A stretch of 64,000 nucleotides of DNA from Marinobacter changyiensis (GTDB taxonomy: Bacteria > Pseudomonadota > Gammaproteobacteria > Pseudomonadales > Oleiphilaceae). The DNA is taken from positions 307,824 to 371,823 of the forward strand of contig NZ_VZZZ01000002.1 in the NCBI RefSeq assembly GCF_009193265.1, read 5' to 3'. Every line of letters starts with the position of its first letter. The first letter of the stretch is position 1. Made by a program: the position numbers and the translations under genes. Under the pieces are notes generated by a model. The model was not told the origin of the DNA. It made no database searches and was given only the letters and a program-made list of their open reading frames with translations. Positions 35,551 through 43,693 of the stretch are shown piece by piece.

Positions 35551-35883
35551 CTAAGGCAGAGTCGTCCTGGAGAACACGTTGATTACCACCACACCGGCGA
35601 TGATCAACCCCATGCCAATCACGCTCGCAGCGTCCAGTGTCTGTCCATAAATCAGCCAACCGATAAACGCCACCAGCACGATACCCAGCCCCGCCCAGAT
35701 GGCATAGGCCAGACCGACGGGAATCTCTTTCAGAGTGATCGACAGGAAGTAGAACGCAACGGCGTAGCCTGTGATTACCAGCACGCTGGGCCAGAGCCGG
35801 GTAAATCCTTCACTGGCTTTCAGGCCGGTGGTTGCAACCACTTCGGCGACAATGGCAATGCCCAGAAAAATCCAACTTTTCAC
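35551..35883 (-). CDS. Small multidrug resistance (SMR) family efflux protein
   Basis: A 110-residue, four-helix membrane protein of usual SMR length. The first helix carries the essential proton/drug-binding Glu ([20 protein letters not shown]), and [20 protein letters not shown] is the classic EmrE/QacE segment. It exchanges protons for cationic drugs or quaternary ammonium compounds as a dimer. The GTG at 35883 is preferred, as it gives the usual family N terminus; GGAG lies about ten bases before. Resembles the integron- and island-borne QacE/SugE type. Confidence 0.88.
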   Translation of the reverse strand: MKSWIFLGIAIVAEVVATTGLKASEGFTRLWPSVLVITGYAVAFYFLSITLKEIPVGLAYAIWAGLGIVLVAFIGWLIYGQTLDAASVIGMGLIIAGVVVINVFSRTTLP

Positions 35884-35964
35884 AACGCTGAAGCTCCAAT
35901 TCCGTATCAGGATGAAATCGTCGACCACACCGCACAAGCCTATCAAAAGCCTCAGTTACGGTTG

Positions 35965-36132
35965 GAGTCCATGCTCAACTGCATTGAACCCCTCATGAAA
36001 CACTACCAACCCCTACGGCACCGGCCCGCTGAATGGCAAAACAAAGAAAAACTCCGGCGGAACACCCTCGTGGACCAGACCCTCCGCATTCACGAATCCG
36101 AATTGCCGATAATAGTCAGGGTGTCCGGCCAG
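35965..36132 (-). pseudogene. GNAT acetyltransferase fragment with in-frame stop
   Basis: On the minus strand the frame reads GHPDYYRQFGFVNAEGL, then VPPEFFFVLPFSGPVP, a TAG stop at 36013-36015, and continues GLVVFHEGFNAVE. This is the C-terminal half of YhbS-like N-acetyltransferases, in which a GlyXPheXPhe acceptor follows. The N-terminal half is missing and the sequence upstream is unrelated. It is a decayed remnant between the SMR gene and the alpha/beta hydrolase gene. Confidence 0.6.
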
Positions 36133-36138
36133 ACAGCA

Positions 36139-36204
36139 GCCCTTTGACCTAAAATAGGTCTGTCCCGGATATCTGGGGGTTTTGTTTGGTCTGTTCGCTG
36201 GCGC
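36139..36204. repeat. Short palindromic repeat at the pseudogene junction
   Basis: GACCTAAAATAGGTC is a perfect hyphenated palindrome followed by TGTCCCGG; related AAAATAGATCTG-CCGG units occur at 41073-41120 (inverted), 42481-42528 and near 44400. The 18-base string TGGTCTGTTCGCTGGCGC at 36187-36204 recurs at 39993-40010. These look like dispersed intergenic repeats of the REP type. Confidence 0.5.
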
Positions 36205-36243
36205 CCCGAGTTGCGGAAACAACTGGCTAACCGGTGGCGCCAG

Positions 36244-37155
36244 TCAATGCGGCCATGGCACCAGGCTGGGAATCCAGCTGCGGTCATCGAGGGTTATGAA
36301 GTGGCTGGAGGAACTGGTCTGCACAATGCTGACTCTCGCCGGACACCGGCTCGCGCTGGCCATTGAGGCAGTGTGGTCAAGGATACGATCGGTGCCCGCA
36401 AGCAGGATATAGCCCTTTCTGATGTATTGATAGACACTGGTGTCCCGGTGCTCCATCCACTCGATGATATTTTCGATATTTCGCACAATAGTGAGCGGAT
36501 CTCGTGTGGCGGAGAACACTTTGTTCAGTAATAGCTTCTTGCGCGGGTTCATCCTGCCGAAAAAGGTCTGATTGTAGACGGACGAAGGGGTACTGTTGAT
36601 CAGCCGGATGAGATAGGGCCACATGCCGTGACCGATGGGCCTCAGAATGGCTGTCACCAAGGGATGGAGACGGCCCTGGGGCAGGACCGGTGCTTCCAGC
36701 ACTACCTCTACATCGCGATACAGCTCCGGCTGCTGGGAGATGGCTTCCAGTATTACCGCGGCGCCGCGGGAATGGCCATGAATACGGATGTTACGGGTAC
36801 TGGGCAGATGAACCAGTGCCTGGTTGAGAATGCAGGCATCGTATTCCACGGTGCCTTCCATGGGTTTGATATGAGTGTGCCAGGGAGCATCTTCCAGGGT
36901 CACGCCATTGACCGGAATATGGTAATTGCTGCAGGTAAGAAGGATCAGTTCGGTAGTGGGCGCTTCGTACGTATGGGTGAAATAGCAGTGATTGGCCAGA
37001 AAACCATGCACACAGACTACGGTATGAACAGCCTCACCACTGTGGTTGCGGACGGATGCCGCACCTTTGCCAACCCGGTACACCCGTCCTGAAAACATCT
37101 CGGAATAGGTGTGGACAATGGGTTTCATCAGGTTGCGTATGTGGCTTGCTTTCAT
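36244..37155 (-). CDS. Alpha/beta hydrolase family protein
   Basis: A 303-residue protein with the alpha/beta hydrolase pattern: VHTVVCVHGFLANH near residue 45 (oxyanion region), the nucleophile elbow GHSRGA near residue 128, and a C-terminal His in SSSSHFITLDDRSW. No signal peptide. The substrate is not known; a lipase or acyl-ester hydrolase is likely. The start overlaps the stop of a 76-residue frame upstream (TAATG), suggesting translational coupling. Confidence 0.75.
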   Translation of the reverse strand: MKASHIRNLMKPIVHTYSEMFSGRVYRVGKGAASVRNHSGEAVHTVVCVHGFLANHCYFTHTYEAPTTELILLTCSNYHIPVNGVTLEDAPWHTHIKPMEGTVEYDACILNQALVHLPSTRNIRIHGHSRGAAVILEAISQQPELYRDVEVVLEAPVLPQGRLHPLVTAILRPIGHGMWPYLIRLINSTPSSVYNQTFFGRMNPRKKLLLNKVFSATRDPLTIVRNIENIIEWMEHRDTSVYQYIRKGYILLAGTDRILDHTASMASASRCPARVSIVQTSSSSHFITLDDRSWIPSLVPWPH

Positions 37156-37385
37156 TACGGCGACTCTTGCAGGCGTACTGACTTCCGCCCGCCAATGAAA
37201 GCAAGTTCAACATGCTCACCTTGAACCCGGACATCGGCGCGCCGCTCGCGGGGCAAGCTATCAACCGAACGATTCCCGTCGCTGACGTATCGAAGAGCTT
37301 GACTTGTCCATGCAATGATATTGAGCACTCCCTCGGCGTGGATTAAGGAAACACAGCAGCGGTGGCGTCCTGGTCCGATCTGCAT
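37155..37385 (-). CDS. Possible 76-residue hypothetical protein coupled to the hydrolase
   Basis: A short frame with sensible composition: EGVLNIIAWTSQALRYVSDG and a C-terminal segment EHVELAFIGGRKSVRLQE. It ends by overlapping the start codon of the alpha/beta hydrolase gene. No family recognised. The ATG at 37385 has no strong ribosome site, and the protein may start later. Confidence 0.35.
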   Translation of the reverse strand: MQIGPGRHRCCVSLIHAEGVLNIIAWTSQALRYVSDGNRSVDSLPRERRADVRVQGEHVELAFIGGRKSVRLQESP

Positions 37386-37796
37386 TTTACTATAATGACC
37401 GAAAATTCAAGGGTACTTCTGTACGCTAGACCACAGAGTCGACTCGGAGCAGGATTCGATAGGTCGCGGAGTTTCGCACCGAAGCGCGGTGTCAGGCGGG
37501 CTCACTCAGGGTTGTTGGCTCTTGTGGAGGCATCGCTGCCGGGTCCATCCATATCGGCTTCCAAACGCGGCCATCGGGATCAGCAAGGGAAGCAATAACG
37601 GGCTTTCATGCTTGGGTGAAACTGAACCTGTTCAGTCTTCGCGTTTTGAGCAAGGAGCAAGGCGCAAGGAGCGGGGGAGGGGGCACTTTCGGGCAACGAC
37701 AAAAAGTGGTCAGGTCTTTTATTGTATCCTGACTACGGTTGGCTAATGGGTGTCCCGGGTTTCGATCACCACACAAACGCGTTCAAAAATGGCACA
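37386..37796. other. Intergenic region with a dispersed repeat
   Basis: A 411-base gap. The left part holds no convincing gene. At 37701-37762 lies a copy of the repeat with core GGTCAGGTCTTTTATTGT and, 18 bases later, GGCTAATGGGTGTCCCGG. It ends 35 bases from the stop of the phospholipase D gene. See the other copies at 41444-41531, 44941-44968 and 45832-45922. Confidence 0.5.
37701..37762. repeat. Dispersed repeat, copy A
   Basis: The unit reads AAAAAGTGGTCAGGTC, then TTTTATTGT, a short variable part, and GGTTGGCTAATGGGTGTCCC. The same order is found in copies B (41444-41531) and D (45832-45922), and the last part alone in C (44941-44968). Three of the four copies end near the stop codon of a minus-strand gene. 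This could be an insertion-sequence end or a REP-like element. Confidence 0.6.
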
Positions 37797-39353
37797 TCAA
37801 AGCTGACTTTCAGGAACAAAAATCGACAGCAAATTGGTGTAAAAACGTTTCCAGAAGCCGGTTAGGGGTTCGCTATCGAATTCAACTAACTCACCGGCCT
37901 CGAGTGTTGTCCAGCGCAGGTTGCTGTCTTCATCCAGTGTCAACCGATAAGCCACCTGAATAATGTTTTCATCAAAAGCCCTCGATAGTCGTTGGCCGTA
38001 TTCTGAGCTTTCAAACAGCACACCTAATTCAGTGTTCAGTGCCACCGAACGTGCATCCATATTAAAGGAGCCAACAAACACAAATCGTTTGTCTGCCCCC
38101 AAATATTTTCCGTGCAAACTGGCCAGCGAAGCCCCTGGCCATTTGGCTTTGGTTTTAGTTTCTTCCCCCCCATCTGCGTTTACGCGTTTATACTCGTACA
38201 GCTCAACGCCACCTCGAACCAGATCTTTACGGTAGCGTTGATATCCAGCGTGTACTATCGCCACATCGTTTGCAGACAACGAATTGGTCAATACCCGCAC
38301 CTTGATTCCTTTATCCACCAGCCCCGTCAGGAACTCGGTAAATTTCGTACCCGGTACGAAATACGGAGATACTATAATTAATTCTGACTCAACATTATCC
38401 ATCCACTCCTTTAACGTTGGCGCCAAATAGGTATCCTTTTTTACCCCCTTGCTCTCAACTTTATTCGGCTGATCATAAATCAGCTTCCACTGTCCCCACG
38501 AAAAGTTGATATCGCCTATTTCGGGTAAGGTATCGATATTGAAGGTACGCAAAGCATTGACGTAAGGTGTCAATTCGGCCTCAGCAATAAAATTGTTCGA
38601 CCGAGCCTCCAGCGCTCGCCAATCGGGCTCGCTGGGGGCGTCCGGCAAACTCAAGGCGATCAACGGAAAAGCCCATTGGCTGTTCCAATACAGATCGAAG
38701 GACTGTGACACCTCATTCACCACCGGGCCAACCGCCAACACATCCATATCGGCAAAGCCAAACTCTCCAGACGCATCAAAATACTCATCACCGATATTTC
38801 GCCCACCGACAATCGCTGCCTGATTGTCCGCTATCAACGCTTTGTTATGCATGCGGCGGTTAATACGGCCAAAGTCGGAGACTATATCCATAATACGGGC
38901 GCTGCGATTCGCAAAGGGATTAAACAAACGTATTTCTATCCGGGGATGGGCATCGATAATGGCCAGTGCCTCATCCATTCCGGAGGTATTCAGGTCATCC
39001 AACAATATTCGCACCCGCACACCACGATCTGCGGCGGCCAACAAATAATTAAGCAGCATTTTCCCGGTGAGATCGTCGTGCCAGATGTAATACTGTAAAT
39101 CGAGCGTCTTTTCTGCGTGCACTATCACAGAAAGCCTCGAGGCGAAGGCGTTGATCCCGTGCTCCAGAGCATGAAACCCGGATTGACCAAGATGCGCCTG
39201 CTCCTCGTTGCGGCTTACCAGGCCCAAGCGCGTATCGGCTGTATCCGTGCTCGCATAGCTAGGAGTACGTTCAACATTATTTGGCAACGAAGCGCAACCT
39301 GCGAGCAGAATTACACACGCCATCAGCCCAATACGATTGCAGTAATATCCCAT
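37797..39353 (-). CDS. Phospholipase D family lipoprotein, cardiolipin synthase-like
   Basis: A 518-residue protein with a lipoprotein signal ending LLAGC at Cys20 and two HKD motifs: His169, Lys171, Asp176 (HNKALIAD), and His414, Lys416, Asp421 (HGKYLGAD). This is the layout of ClsC-like cardiolipin synthases and phosphatidyltransferases, which act on phospholipid head groups. The membrane anchor places it in the periplasm. Base composition is more A+T-rich than the core genes, so it is probably acquired. It lies next to an IS3 remnant. Confidence 0.85.
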   Translation of the reverse strand: MGYYCNRIGLMACVILLAGCASLPNNVERTPSYASTDTADTRLGLVSRNEEQAHLGQSGFHALEHGINAFASRLSVIVHAEKTLDLQYYIWHDDLTGKMLLNYLLAAADRGVRVRILLDDLNTSGMDEALAIIDAHPRIEIRLFNPFANRSARIMDIVSDFGRINRRMHNKALIADNQAAIVGGRNIGDEYFDASGEFGFADMDVLAVGPVVNEVSQSFDLYWNSQWAFPLIALSLPDAPSEPDWRALEARSNNFIAEAELTPYVNALRTFNIDTLPEIGDINFSWGQWKLIYDQPNKVESKGVKKDTYLAPTLKEWMDNVESELIIVSPYFVPGTKFTEFLTGLVDKGIKVRVLTNSLSANDVAIVHAGYQRYRKDLVRGGVELYEYKRVNADGGEETKTKAKWPGASLASLHGKYLGADKRFVFVGSFNMDARSVALNTELGVLFESSEYGQRLSRAFDENIIQVAYRLTLDEDSNLRWTTLEAGELVEFDSEPLTGFWKRFYTNLLSIFVPESQL

Positions 39354-39399
39354 ATCCTTGACCTTTATATCCTTTACTTGGCCTTACCTCGGTGCAGTG

Positions 39400-39486
39400 G
39401 ACGCTCCTGTCCAATGACAAAAGCATAGGAGGATTTGCCATGAGCAGCAAACATTACACTCCAGGATTCAAAGACGAAGCGGTCCG
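39400..39486 (+). mobile_element. IS3-family remnant: 5' end of orfA
   Basis: After an AGGAGG ribosome site the frame begins at 39440 with MSSKHYTPGFKDEAVR, the standard beginning of IS3-family OrfA transposases. It then breaks off at 39486, joined to a piece of acyl-CoA synthetase sequence, with a TAG at 39497-39499. A possible terminal sequence TGGACGCTCCTGTCCAATGA precedes it. Only the first 16 codons survive. Confidence 0.7.
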
Positions 39487-39533
39487 TTCTTCACCATAGT
39501 TGTCATCGGGAATGCCGGTTACCTGAACCTTGG
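39487..39533 (-). pseudogene. Second short fragment of the acyl-CoA synthetase gene
   Basis: This stretch reads [17 protein letters not shown] on the minus strand, nearly the same as [17 protein letters not shown] of the intact acyl-CoA synthetase at 52620-54308. It picks up the gene about where the larger fragment at 40213-40438 ends. The fragments were probably one piece that was broken by an insertion. Beyond it, to 39790, no known gene is seen; a 64-codon frame at 39600-39794 has no recognisable features. Confidence 0.6.
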
Positions 39534-39790
39534 CCTCGACAAACTGGAACGAGCCATTGACTGCAGGTTCCGCAAAAAACCGGCTATTTTCTCCGATTTA
39601 TGGCCAATAACGACGCCTCTCGGATGCACGAGCAATATCCGGTGGGCCCGGCGCCATTAAAAGCCGAGAAAGGCTGGGACCGTTCTCGGGGCTGGACTTT
39701 TGATGTAGTAGCGGTCAGCGATACCGCGGGGCGGGTTGAGGATCAGGCGCTGCCAGAAAGTGCTAAGGAAAAACCTGTGAGGCGGACGCC

Positions 39791-39865
39791 TTAACGAAAC
39801 CCGAGAAAGGAAAGAATCGCTAAAACGATAACCACCGCACCGACGATATAGACGATATTGTTCAT
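39791..39865 (-). CDS. 24-residue single-helix membrane miniprotein
   Basis: The frame starts MNNIVYIVGAVVIV and ends SFLGFR, a single hydrophobic helix. A clear AGGAG sits eight bases before the ATG at 39865. Near-identical miniproteins of this type are found in many proteobacteria, so it is probably real, though it is too short for routine gene finding. The function is unknown. Confidence 0.6.
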   Translation of the reverse strand: MNNIVYIVGAVVIVLAILSFLGFR

Positions 39866-40092
39866 TGAAAACTCCTCATTTTATAAATCCGACATCGGGC
39901 TTGCGCCGGCTTCCGTGTGGCGCGGGACGTAACTTCCTGTAAAGGCTGCTCCTTCGCCTCATCCGGTTTCAGAATAGGTAGTCGGCTTCGTCTGGTCTGT
40001 TCGCTGGCGCACTGAATTGTGAAAAAGGCGGGGCTCGTGGTTGCAACGATTGATTACCTGCTTGTTTCTGACTGCGAGTGTCCCGCAGGCAT
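39866..40092. other. Intergenic region of mixed remnants
   Basis: No gene is recognised. The 18-base string at 39993-40010 repeats one at 36187-36204, which suggests that both places share the same dispersed element. The segment runs into the duplicated terminator described next. Confidence 0.35.
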
Positions 40093-40129
40093 AAAAAAAG
40101 CGCCGTGCTCAATGAGCAGGGCGCTTTTT
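40093..40129 (-). terminator. Rho-independent terminator, duplicated copy
   Basis: AAAAAAAGCGCC (40093-40104) pairs with GGCGCTTTTT (40120-40129), with an inner GCTC/GAGC stem. It is a copy of the terminator of the acyl-CoA synthetase gene at 52526-52562 and follows the truncated synthetase copy in the same orientation and at a similar distance. Confidence 0.75.
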
Positions 40130-40212
40130 CAGTTACGGTAGGCTTACAGCTTCCGCCCGGCCCTGACAAATAGCCGGGGCCTCCGGATAACAGCAGGCCA
40201 GGGGGGTGCCAG

Positions 40213-40438
40213 TTACTTCTTCAGCCCCATTTCCTCAATAGAAATCTCCCGAATCTTGAATTTCTGGATCTTCCCGGTCACGGTCATGGGGAAGTCTTCT
40301 ACAAACTTGAAGTTACGGGGGATTTTGACGTGGGCGATTTTGCCTTTGCAGAAGGCTTGCAGGTCTTCCGGGCTGACGTTGCCTGCTTCGGGTTTGAGTT
40401 TTACCCAGGCGATCAGCTCTTCACCGTACTTGTCATCG
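40213..40438 (-). pseudogene. Truncated copy of the acyl-CoA synthetase 3' end
   Basis: This encodes the last 75 codons of an AMP-binding acyl-CoA synthetase (WVKLKPEAG, then [20 protein letters not shown] with the catalytic Lys, ending EEMGLKK) and is very similar to 52620-52845. The match stops at 40438, where unrelated DNA begins. It has lost the whole N-terminal domain and the adenylation motifs, so it is not functional. The copy is a direct repeat of the one that borders the other side of the accessory region. Confidence 0.85.
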
Positions 40439-40485
40439 CGACGCCGAGCACAGCGGCGGCGTTCGAGCGCGTAATGCTGCGACTT

Positions 40486-40707
40486 TTATTGGCCAGGAGC
40501 ACAACAACCTGACCCTTGCTGAATTGGCGGACACGGTACTGTGCCATATGAGCAAAAGACACAGCAGTCTCGCTGCTTCGGCTTCAGTAAACTACGACAA
40601 GATTCGCACTCGTAAAAGTACTGGCAGGAATCGGTAGGCATAGTTTCCGTTTTCTGGTGGCCACAGTTTGGGCATTTGATCGTCGACTCCAGAACTATAT
40701 CGGCCAT
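40486..40707 (-). CDS. Small Cys-rich zinc-binding protein (GDCC-type)
   Basis: A 73-residue protein with CPNCGHQKTETMPTD, CESCRSLLKP, then DCCVFCSYGTVPCPP and a C-terminal Cys-Cys. This order of CxxC pairs is conserved in a family of small proteins often found on heavy-metal resistance islands. The ATG at 40707 is taken as the start; another lies six bases upstream. The role is unknown, though metal binding is likely. Confidence 0.7.
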   Translation of the reverse strand: MADIVLESTIKCPNCGHQKTETMPTDSCQYFYECESCRSLLKPKQRDCCVFCSYGTVPCPPIQQGSGCCAPGQ

Positions 40708-40756
40708 AATCATGCTCTTCTAGCGTTGATGGCACCCTTTTTGGGTGGTCCCCCAG

Positions 40757-41020
40757 TTAACTCTCAAGGTCTTTTTTGATCTGCTCAAACTCTTCCCGCG
40801 CTATCTCACCCTTTGCGTAGCGTTTCTTAAGTATCTCCATCGCCGTTTCGTGATCCTTATTATGATTCGACGGTCCTTCGGAGTTATTCCGCCACGGCGG
40901 CTTGGGCCCACCTCGGCCAAACACAAGGTAAAATACAATGATGAGGACCAAGACCATAACGAGTGGCATGACTATGGGGAAAACCCACCAACCGCCCCAG
41001 CCAAAATGTTCGGGACCCAT
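40757..41020 (-). CDS. SHOCT domain membrane protein
   Basis: An 87-residue protein with one N-terminal membrane helix (VFPIVMPLVMVLVLIIVFYL) and a C-terminal SHOCT domain (AMEILKKRYAKGEIAREEFE). SHOCT is a short oligomerisation domain. AGGAG precedes the ATG. It lies near the Cys-rich zinc protein, a common pairing on metal islands. Function is unknown. Confidence 0.8.
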   Translation of the reverse strand: MGPEHFGWGGWWVFPIVMPLVMVLVLIIVFYLVFGRGGPKPPWRNNSEGPSNHNKDHETAMEILKKRYAKGEIAREEFEQIKKDLES

Positions 41021-41072
41021 AAGTTTTCTCCTGTTTCGACGATGCTTAGCCTATAACGCCAGCCAGCCAGGA

Positions 41073-41120
41073 CCAAAACCGGATCAGATTTATTTTTAAG
41101 CCTGTCGAACTTGCTTAAAT
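41073..41120 (-). repeat. Inverted copy of the AAAATAGATCTG repeat, left arm
   Basis: Read on the minus strand, this 48-base stretch contains AAGCAAGTTCGACAGG and TAAAAATAAATCTG with CCGGTTTTGG. The same sequence with a few changes lies at 42481-42528 in the opposite direction. The two arms enclose the IS110 remnant and the PEP-CTERM gene. Confidence 0.65.
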
Positions 41121-41213
41121 AATTCTGAAGATCATGTAGCCAGCCTCCCATAGTCCGTCTTCGGGAGTAGGCTGGTAGTTGGCAAAACAAACCTGCCACT
41201 ACAGGAGGCTGAC

Positions 41214-41384
41214 ATGAGTCTATTCTGCGCCATTGATCTTCATTCCAACAACAGCGTTGCCGTCATTATCGACGCTCAGGACAACGTCGTTTTGCAGCGA
41301 CGTCTGCCAAACGATATTGAGGTGATCAAAGCGGCACTACGTCCTTTCCAGGCGGAGCTCCACGCACTCTCCCAAGCACGCTGA
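41214..41384 (+). pseudogene. IS110-family transposase fragment, N-terminal end
   Basis: A strong AGGAGG is followed by a 56-codon frame MSLFCAIDLHSNNSVAVIID and RRLPNDIEVIKAALRPFQ, the start of the RuvC-like DEDD domain of IS110-family transposases (catalytic Asp in AIDLH). It then joins directly to the 3' repeat at 41357 and stops. Only the first 50 or so residues survive. The upstream 41121-41213 has inverted AGCCTCC/GGAGGCT and may be part of the element's left end. Confidence 0.7.
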
Positions 41385-41450
41385 GTGCCTGATGCGCCCT
41401 GACCGTGAACCACTCTGAGACTGGCACCGCGAGAGCGGCTAACCATCTGA
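41357..41450 (+). repeat. IS110-associated repeat, copy 1
   Basis: GCTCCACGCACTCTCCCAAG and the following 75 bases (TGAGTGCCTGATGCGCCCTG, then CTGAGACTGGC and GCGGCTAACCATCT) recur at 45605-45694 with about ten changes. In copy 1 it is fused to the transposase fragment. It is probably the right-hand noncoding end of the same insertion sequence. Confidence 0.6.
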
Positions 41451-41531
41451 GGGAACCAAAAACCGCAACAAAAAAACGGTCAGGTCTTTTATTGTGCCTT
41501 GACTCCGGCTGGCTAATGGGTGGCCCGATTT
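41444..41531 (+). repeat. Dispersed repeat, copy B
   Basis: Directly after the IS110-associated repeat: CATCTGAGGGAACCAAAAAC, then a run of A, CGGTCAGGTCTTTTATTGT, and GGCTGGCTAATGGGTGGCCC. It is the longest copy together with D (45832-45922). Its fixed position next to the insertion-sequence remnant suggests that both belong to one element. 41532-41689, up to the PEP-CTERM gene, holds only its promoter. Confidence 0.6.
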
Positions 41532-41689
41532 CTTTTGAAAGCGTCACCTTTTTTTACAACTTCCGCTTCGTCTCATTTACGCCCTTTGCGTAACTGGTTA
41601 AATAATCGCCTTTATCAAAAGGGTGGCTTAAATGCTGCGTCCATTTTCGTGGTGTTTGAATTCACAATGCTGAGATTAAGGGGAACGGC

Positions 41690-42421
41690 ATGCGTCGTAT
41701 TTTCGGAAATCTCGCAGCCTTGATTTGCCTTGTTGTCTTTTCCATACCGGCCCACGCAACACTGGAGGGCTATAACAGTTGCGAGGGGGCCAATGCTTGC
41801 CTGGTAGCACCGGACGAGGCGCCAATCCCTGACCCTATTGTGGCGAACCCCAATGATGGAGTGCTTCTTGGGTGGGACGAAAAACAGAATGTAACGTTGA
41901 CGGAAAATCTATATGTAAACCGGGTTGCTGATCCGGATTCGGTTTTTATAGGCATGGATTCCGCAGGAGTCTTTATTGAAGCCGGTACGGTGGTTTCGAG
42001 CCATTACTTTCAGTGGGACCCGGGTAACGGAAGTAATTCCAGAGTTACGTCCCAGCTGAACTTCGACTCTGAGATTTTTGCCTTTATCACCAGTGACACC
42101 AATCTGTTTGGCAGTGATGATCCGTTAGGTCTTGACGGATTTGATTATGCGGACTTCGGACTTCGAGGAGTGGAAAGCGGTGATACCACGGATTTCGCGC
42201 CGGGAGGGGATGACTCACTGGTGGATATCAGCTGGAGCGCTTCAAGCCCCGGAGACTGGACCCGACTTATTACAGCATTTTCCCCGGGGGGAGGTGACCC
42301 TGATGAGCCGTTACCTCCTGTGGCGTCGGTGCGCGAACCTGCCACCTTGATGTTACTGGCACTGGCGCTAGTGGGACTGACTATCCGCAGCCTGCTCGCC
42401 AGACGCCGGCATCATAAGTGA
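41690..42421 (+). CDS. PEP-CTERM sorting-domain exported protein
   Basis: A 243-residue protein with a signal peptide (IFGNLAALICLVVFSIPAHA), an acidic beta-rich middle rich in Asp, Gly and Ser, and a C-terminal signal: VREPATLMLLALALVGLTIR followed by a basic tail. That end is the PEP-CTERM sorting motif, recognised by exosortase and linked to exopolysaccharide or biofilm surfaces. An exosortase gene is not in the window and must be elsewhere for the sorting to work. It lies between inverted repeats and so may have moved as a unit. Confidence 0.75.
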   Translation: MRRIFGNLAALICLVVFSIPAHATLEGYNSCEGANACLVAPDEAPIPDPIVANPNDGVLLGWDEKQNVTLTENLYVNRVADPDSVFIGMDSAGVFIEAGTVVSSHYFQWDPGNGSNSRVTSQLNFDSEIFAFITSDTNLFGSDDPLGLDGFDYADFGLRGVESGDTTDFAPGGDDSLVDISWSASSPGDWTRLITAFSPGGGDPDEPLPPVASVREPATLMLLALALVGLTIRSLLARRRHHK

Positions 42422-42480
42422 TACGGCCTCCGGAGAAAACCGCTTCAATCTGACGGCGATTCCAATACCGGGACAGAAGT

Positions 42481-42528
42481 ATTCAAGCAAGTTCGACAGG
42501 TCTAAAAATAGATCTGTTCCGGTTTCGG
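42481..42528 (+). repeat. AAAATAGATCTG repeat, right arm
   Basis: AAGCAAGTTCGACAGG, then TCTAAAAATAGATCTGTTCC and GGTTTCGGG. ACAGGTCTA and TAGATCTGT within it are themselves a small palindrome. It is inverted relative to 41073-41120 and shares its core with AAATAGATCTGGCCCGG near 44401. Confidence 0.65.
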
Positions 42529-42582
42529 GTGTTTATTGGAGAAGCTACTTGTTTGACCGATCGCTCGTGCCGGGAGGTGACA

Positions 42583-43581
42583 ATGGCAAACCAAAAGGGC
42601 CGGCGTGCCCGCAAACGTGATGGAAAAGGGGAGTGCAACACGGATCGCCCGATGCTCCGAGTGTTGTGCGAGGATATCGACCGCGAAGCGCGGAAGAAGG
42701 TGCCGAAGGAACTCCGGGGAATCGAAGGAAGGATGGAGCTTGAGCCGTTCAAGGTGAACATGCTTTCTCCCGACGATCTCGAGAACGTTTCCGACGAGGC
42801 CCTGGAGGCGTTCCTCCCGGCATGGGAAGCCATACGAAGTAAACCGGATCGCGCACTTCGCCAGGAAGGCTACCGGCCCCGAATCCGATTCCGGGGCAAG
42901 GAGTTGCAACCGGCGGTCGTATTGGGGACGGACGAACGACGAACCTACAACGATCGATCCTATCCCTGGGGGTGCGTGTGCAAGGTCGTGACCAGCGTCG
43001 GTAGTGGGTCCGGCGTGTTAGTGGGGCCCCGCCACGTACTTACCGCCAGCCACGTGGTCAACTGGTCGGTGCCGGGAGGTGTCAACGGCGTCGTGGAGGT
43101 CCACCGGGCCGGAGCCACGGTCTCCGCAGTCTCAACGATCATACGCGTTACCGCCTTCACCCGGGTCACGGGCTCCGTCGGGTGGACGGAGCTCGACGAG
43201 GACTACGCGGTGCTCGAGACTGCGGATGCGATCGGTGACCGGTTCGGTTGGCTCGGTACCCGCCGCTACAGCAGTAGTTGGGATGACGAGCCGTACTGGT
43301 ACAACATCGGGTACCCCGGCGATGTGGGAGGGGCGATGTGGCCGACCTGGCAACGCAGCAAGTGGCTGGACGAGCATGCCTGGGACTTCGGGTCCGGCCG
43401 CGCCATGGATACCAACGCCGATATCAATCCGGGGAACTCCGGCGGGCCCATGTTCGCCTGGTGGTCCGAAGGGCCGTACGTGGTCGCTGTGGTCTCCGCG
43501 CACGACGTCGATGATCGGGAGAACTTCTGCGCAGGCGGTTCCGACCTGGTCCGGGTGGTACGGACTGCCCGGGGGATCTGA
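42583..43581 (+). CDS. Trypsin-like serine protease (S1 family)
   Basis: A 332-residue protein whose second half is a chymotrypsin-fold protease with the full triad: His157 (LTASHVV), Asp207 (DEDYAVLE) and Ser286 (NPGNSGGPMF). The N-terminal 120 residues are charged and unassigned. No clear signal peptide is seen at the chosen start (ATG at 42583 with GGGAGG before it). The gene is unusually G+C-rich and its codon use differs from the neighbouring A+T-rich cassettes, which suggests transfer from a high-G+C host. Confidence 0.8.
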   Translation: MANQKGRRARKRDGKGECNTDRPMLRVLCEDIDREARKKVPKELRGIEGRMELEPFKVNMLSPDDLENVSDEALEAFLPAWEAIRSKPDRALRQEGYRPRIRFRGKELQPAVVLGTDERRTYNDRSYPWGCVCKVVTSVGSGSGVLVGPRHVLTASHVVNWSVPGGVNGVVEVHRAGATVSAVSTIIRVTAFTRVTGSVGWTELDEDYAVLETADAIGDRFGWLGTRRYSSSWDDEPYWYNIGYPGDVGGAMWPTWQRSKWLDEHAWDFGSGRAMDTNADINPGNSGGPMFAWWSEGPYVVAVVSAHDVDDRENFCAGGSDLVRVVRTARGI

Positions 43582-43693
43582 GCCGAGTCCCGATCAGATT
43601 CCCCGGTGACGCTTGTGCGCTGAGATTCCAAGGAATCTCGCGCCTGGGCGACTTCAGGCATGATGGTGGGGTTTTTCAAGCATGGCAAGATGC

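Noticed and set aside
39600..39794. A 64-codon plus-strand frame
   Set aside because: No ribosome site or family features; it overlaps the better supported 24-residue gene by a few bases and lies in remnant DNA.
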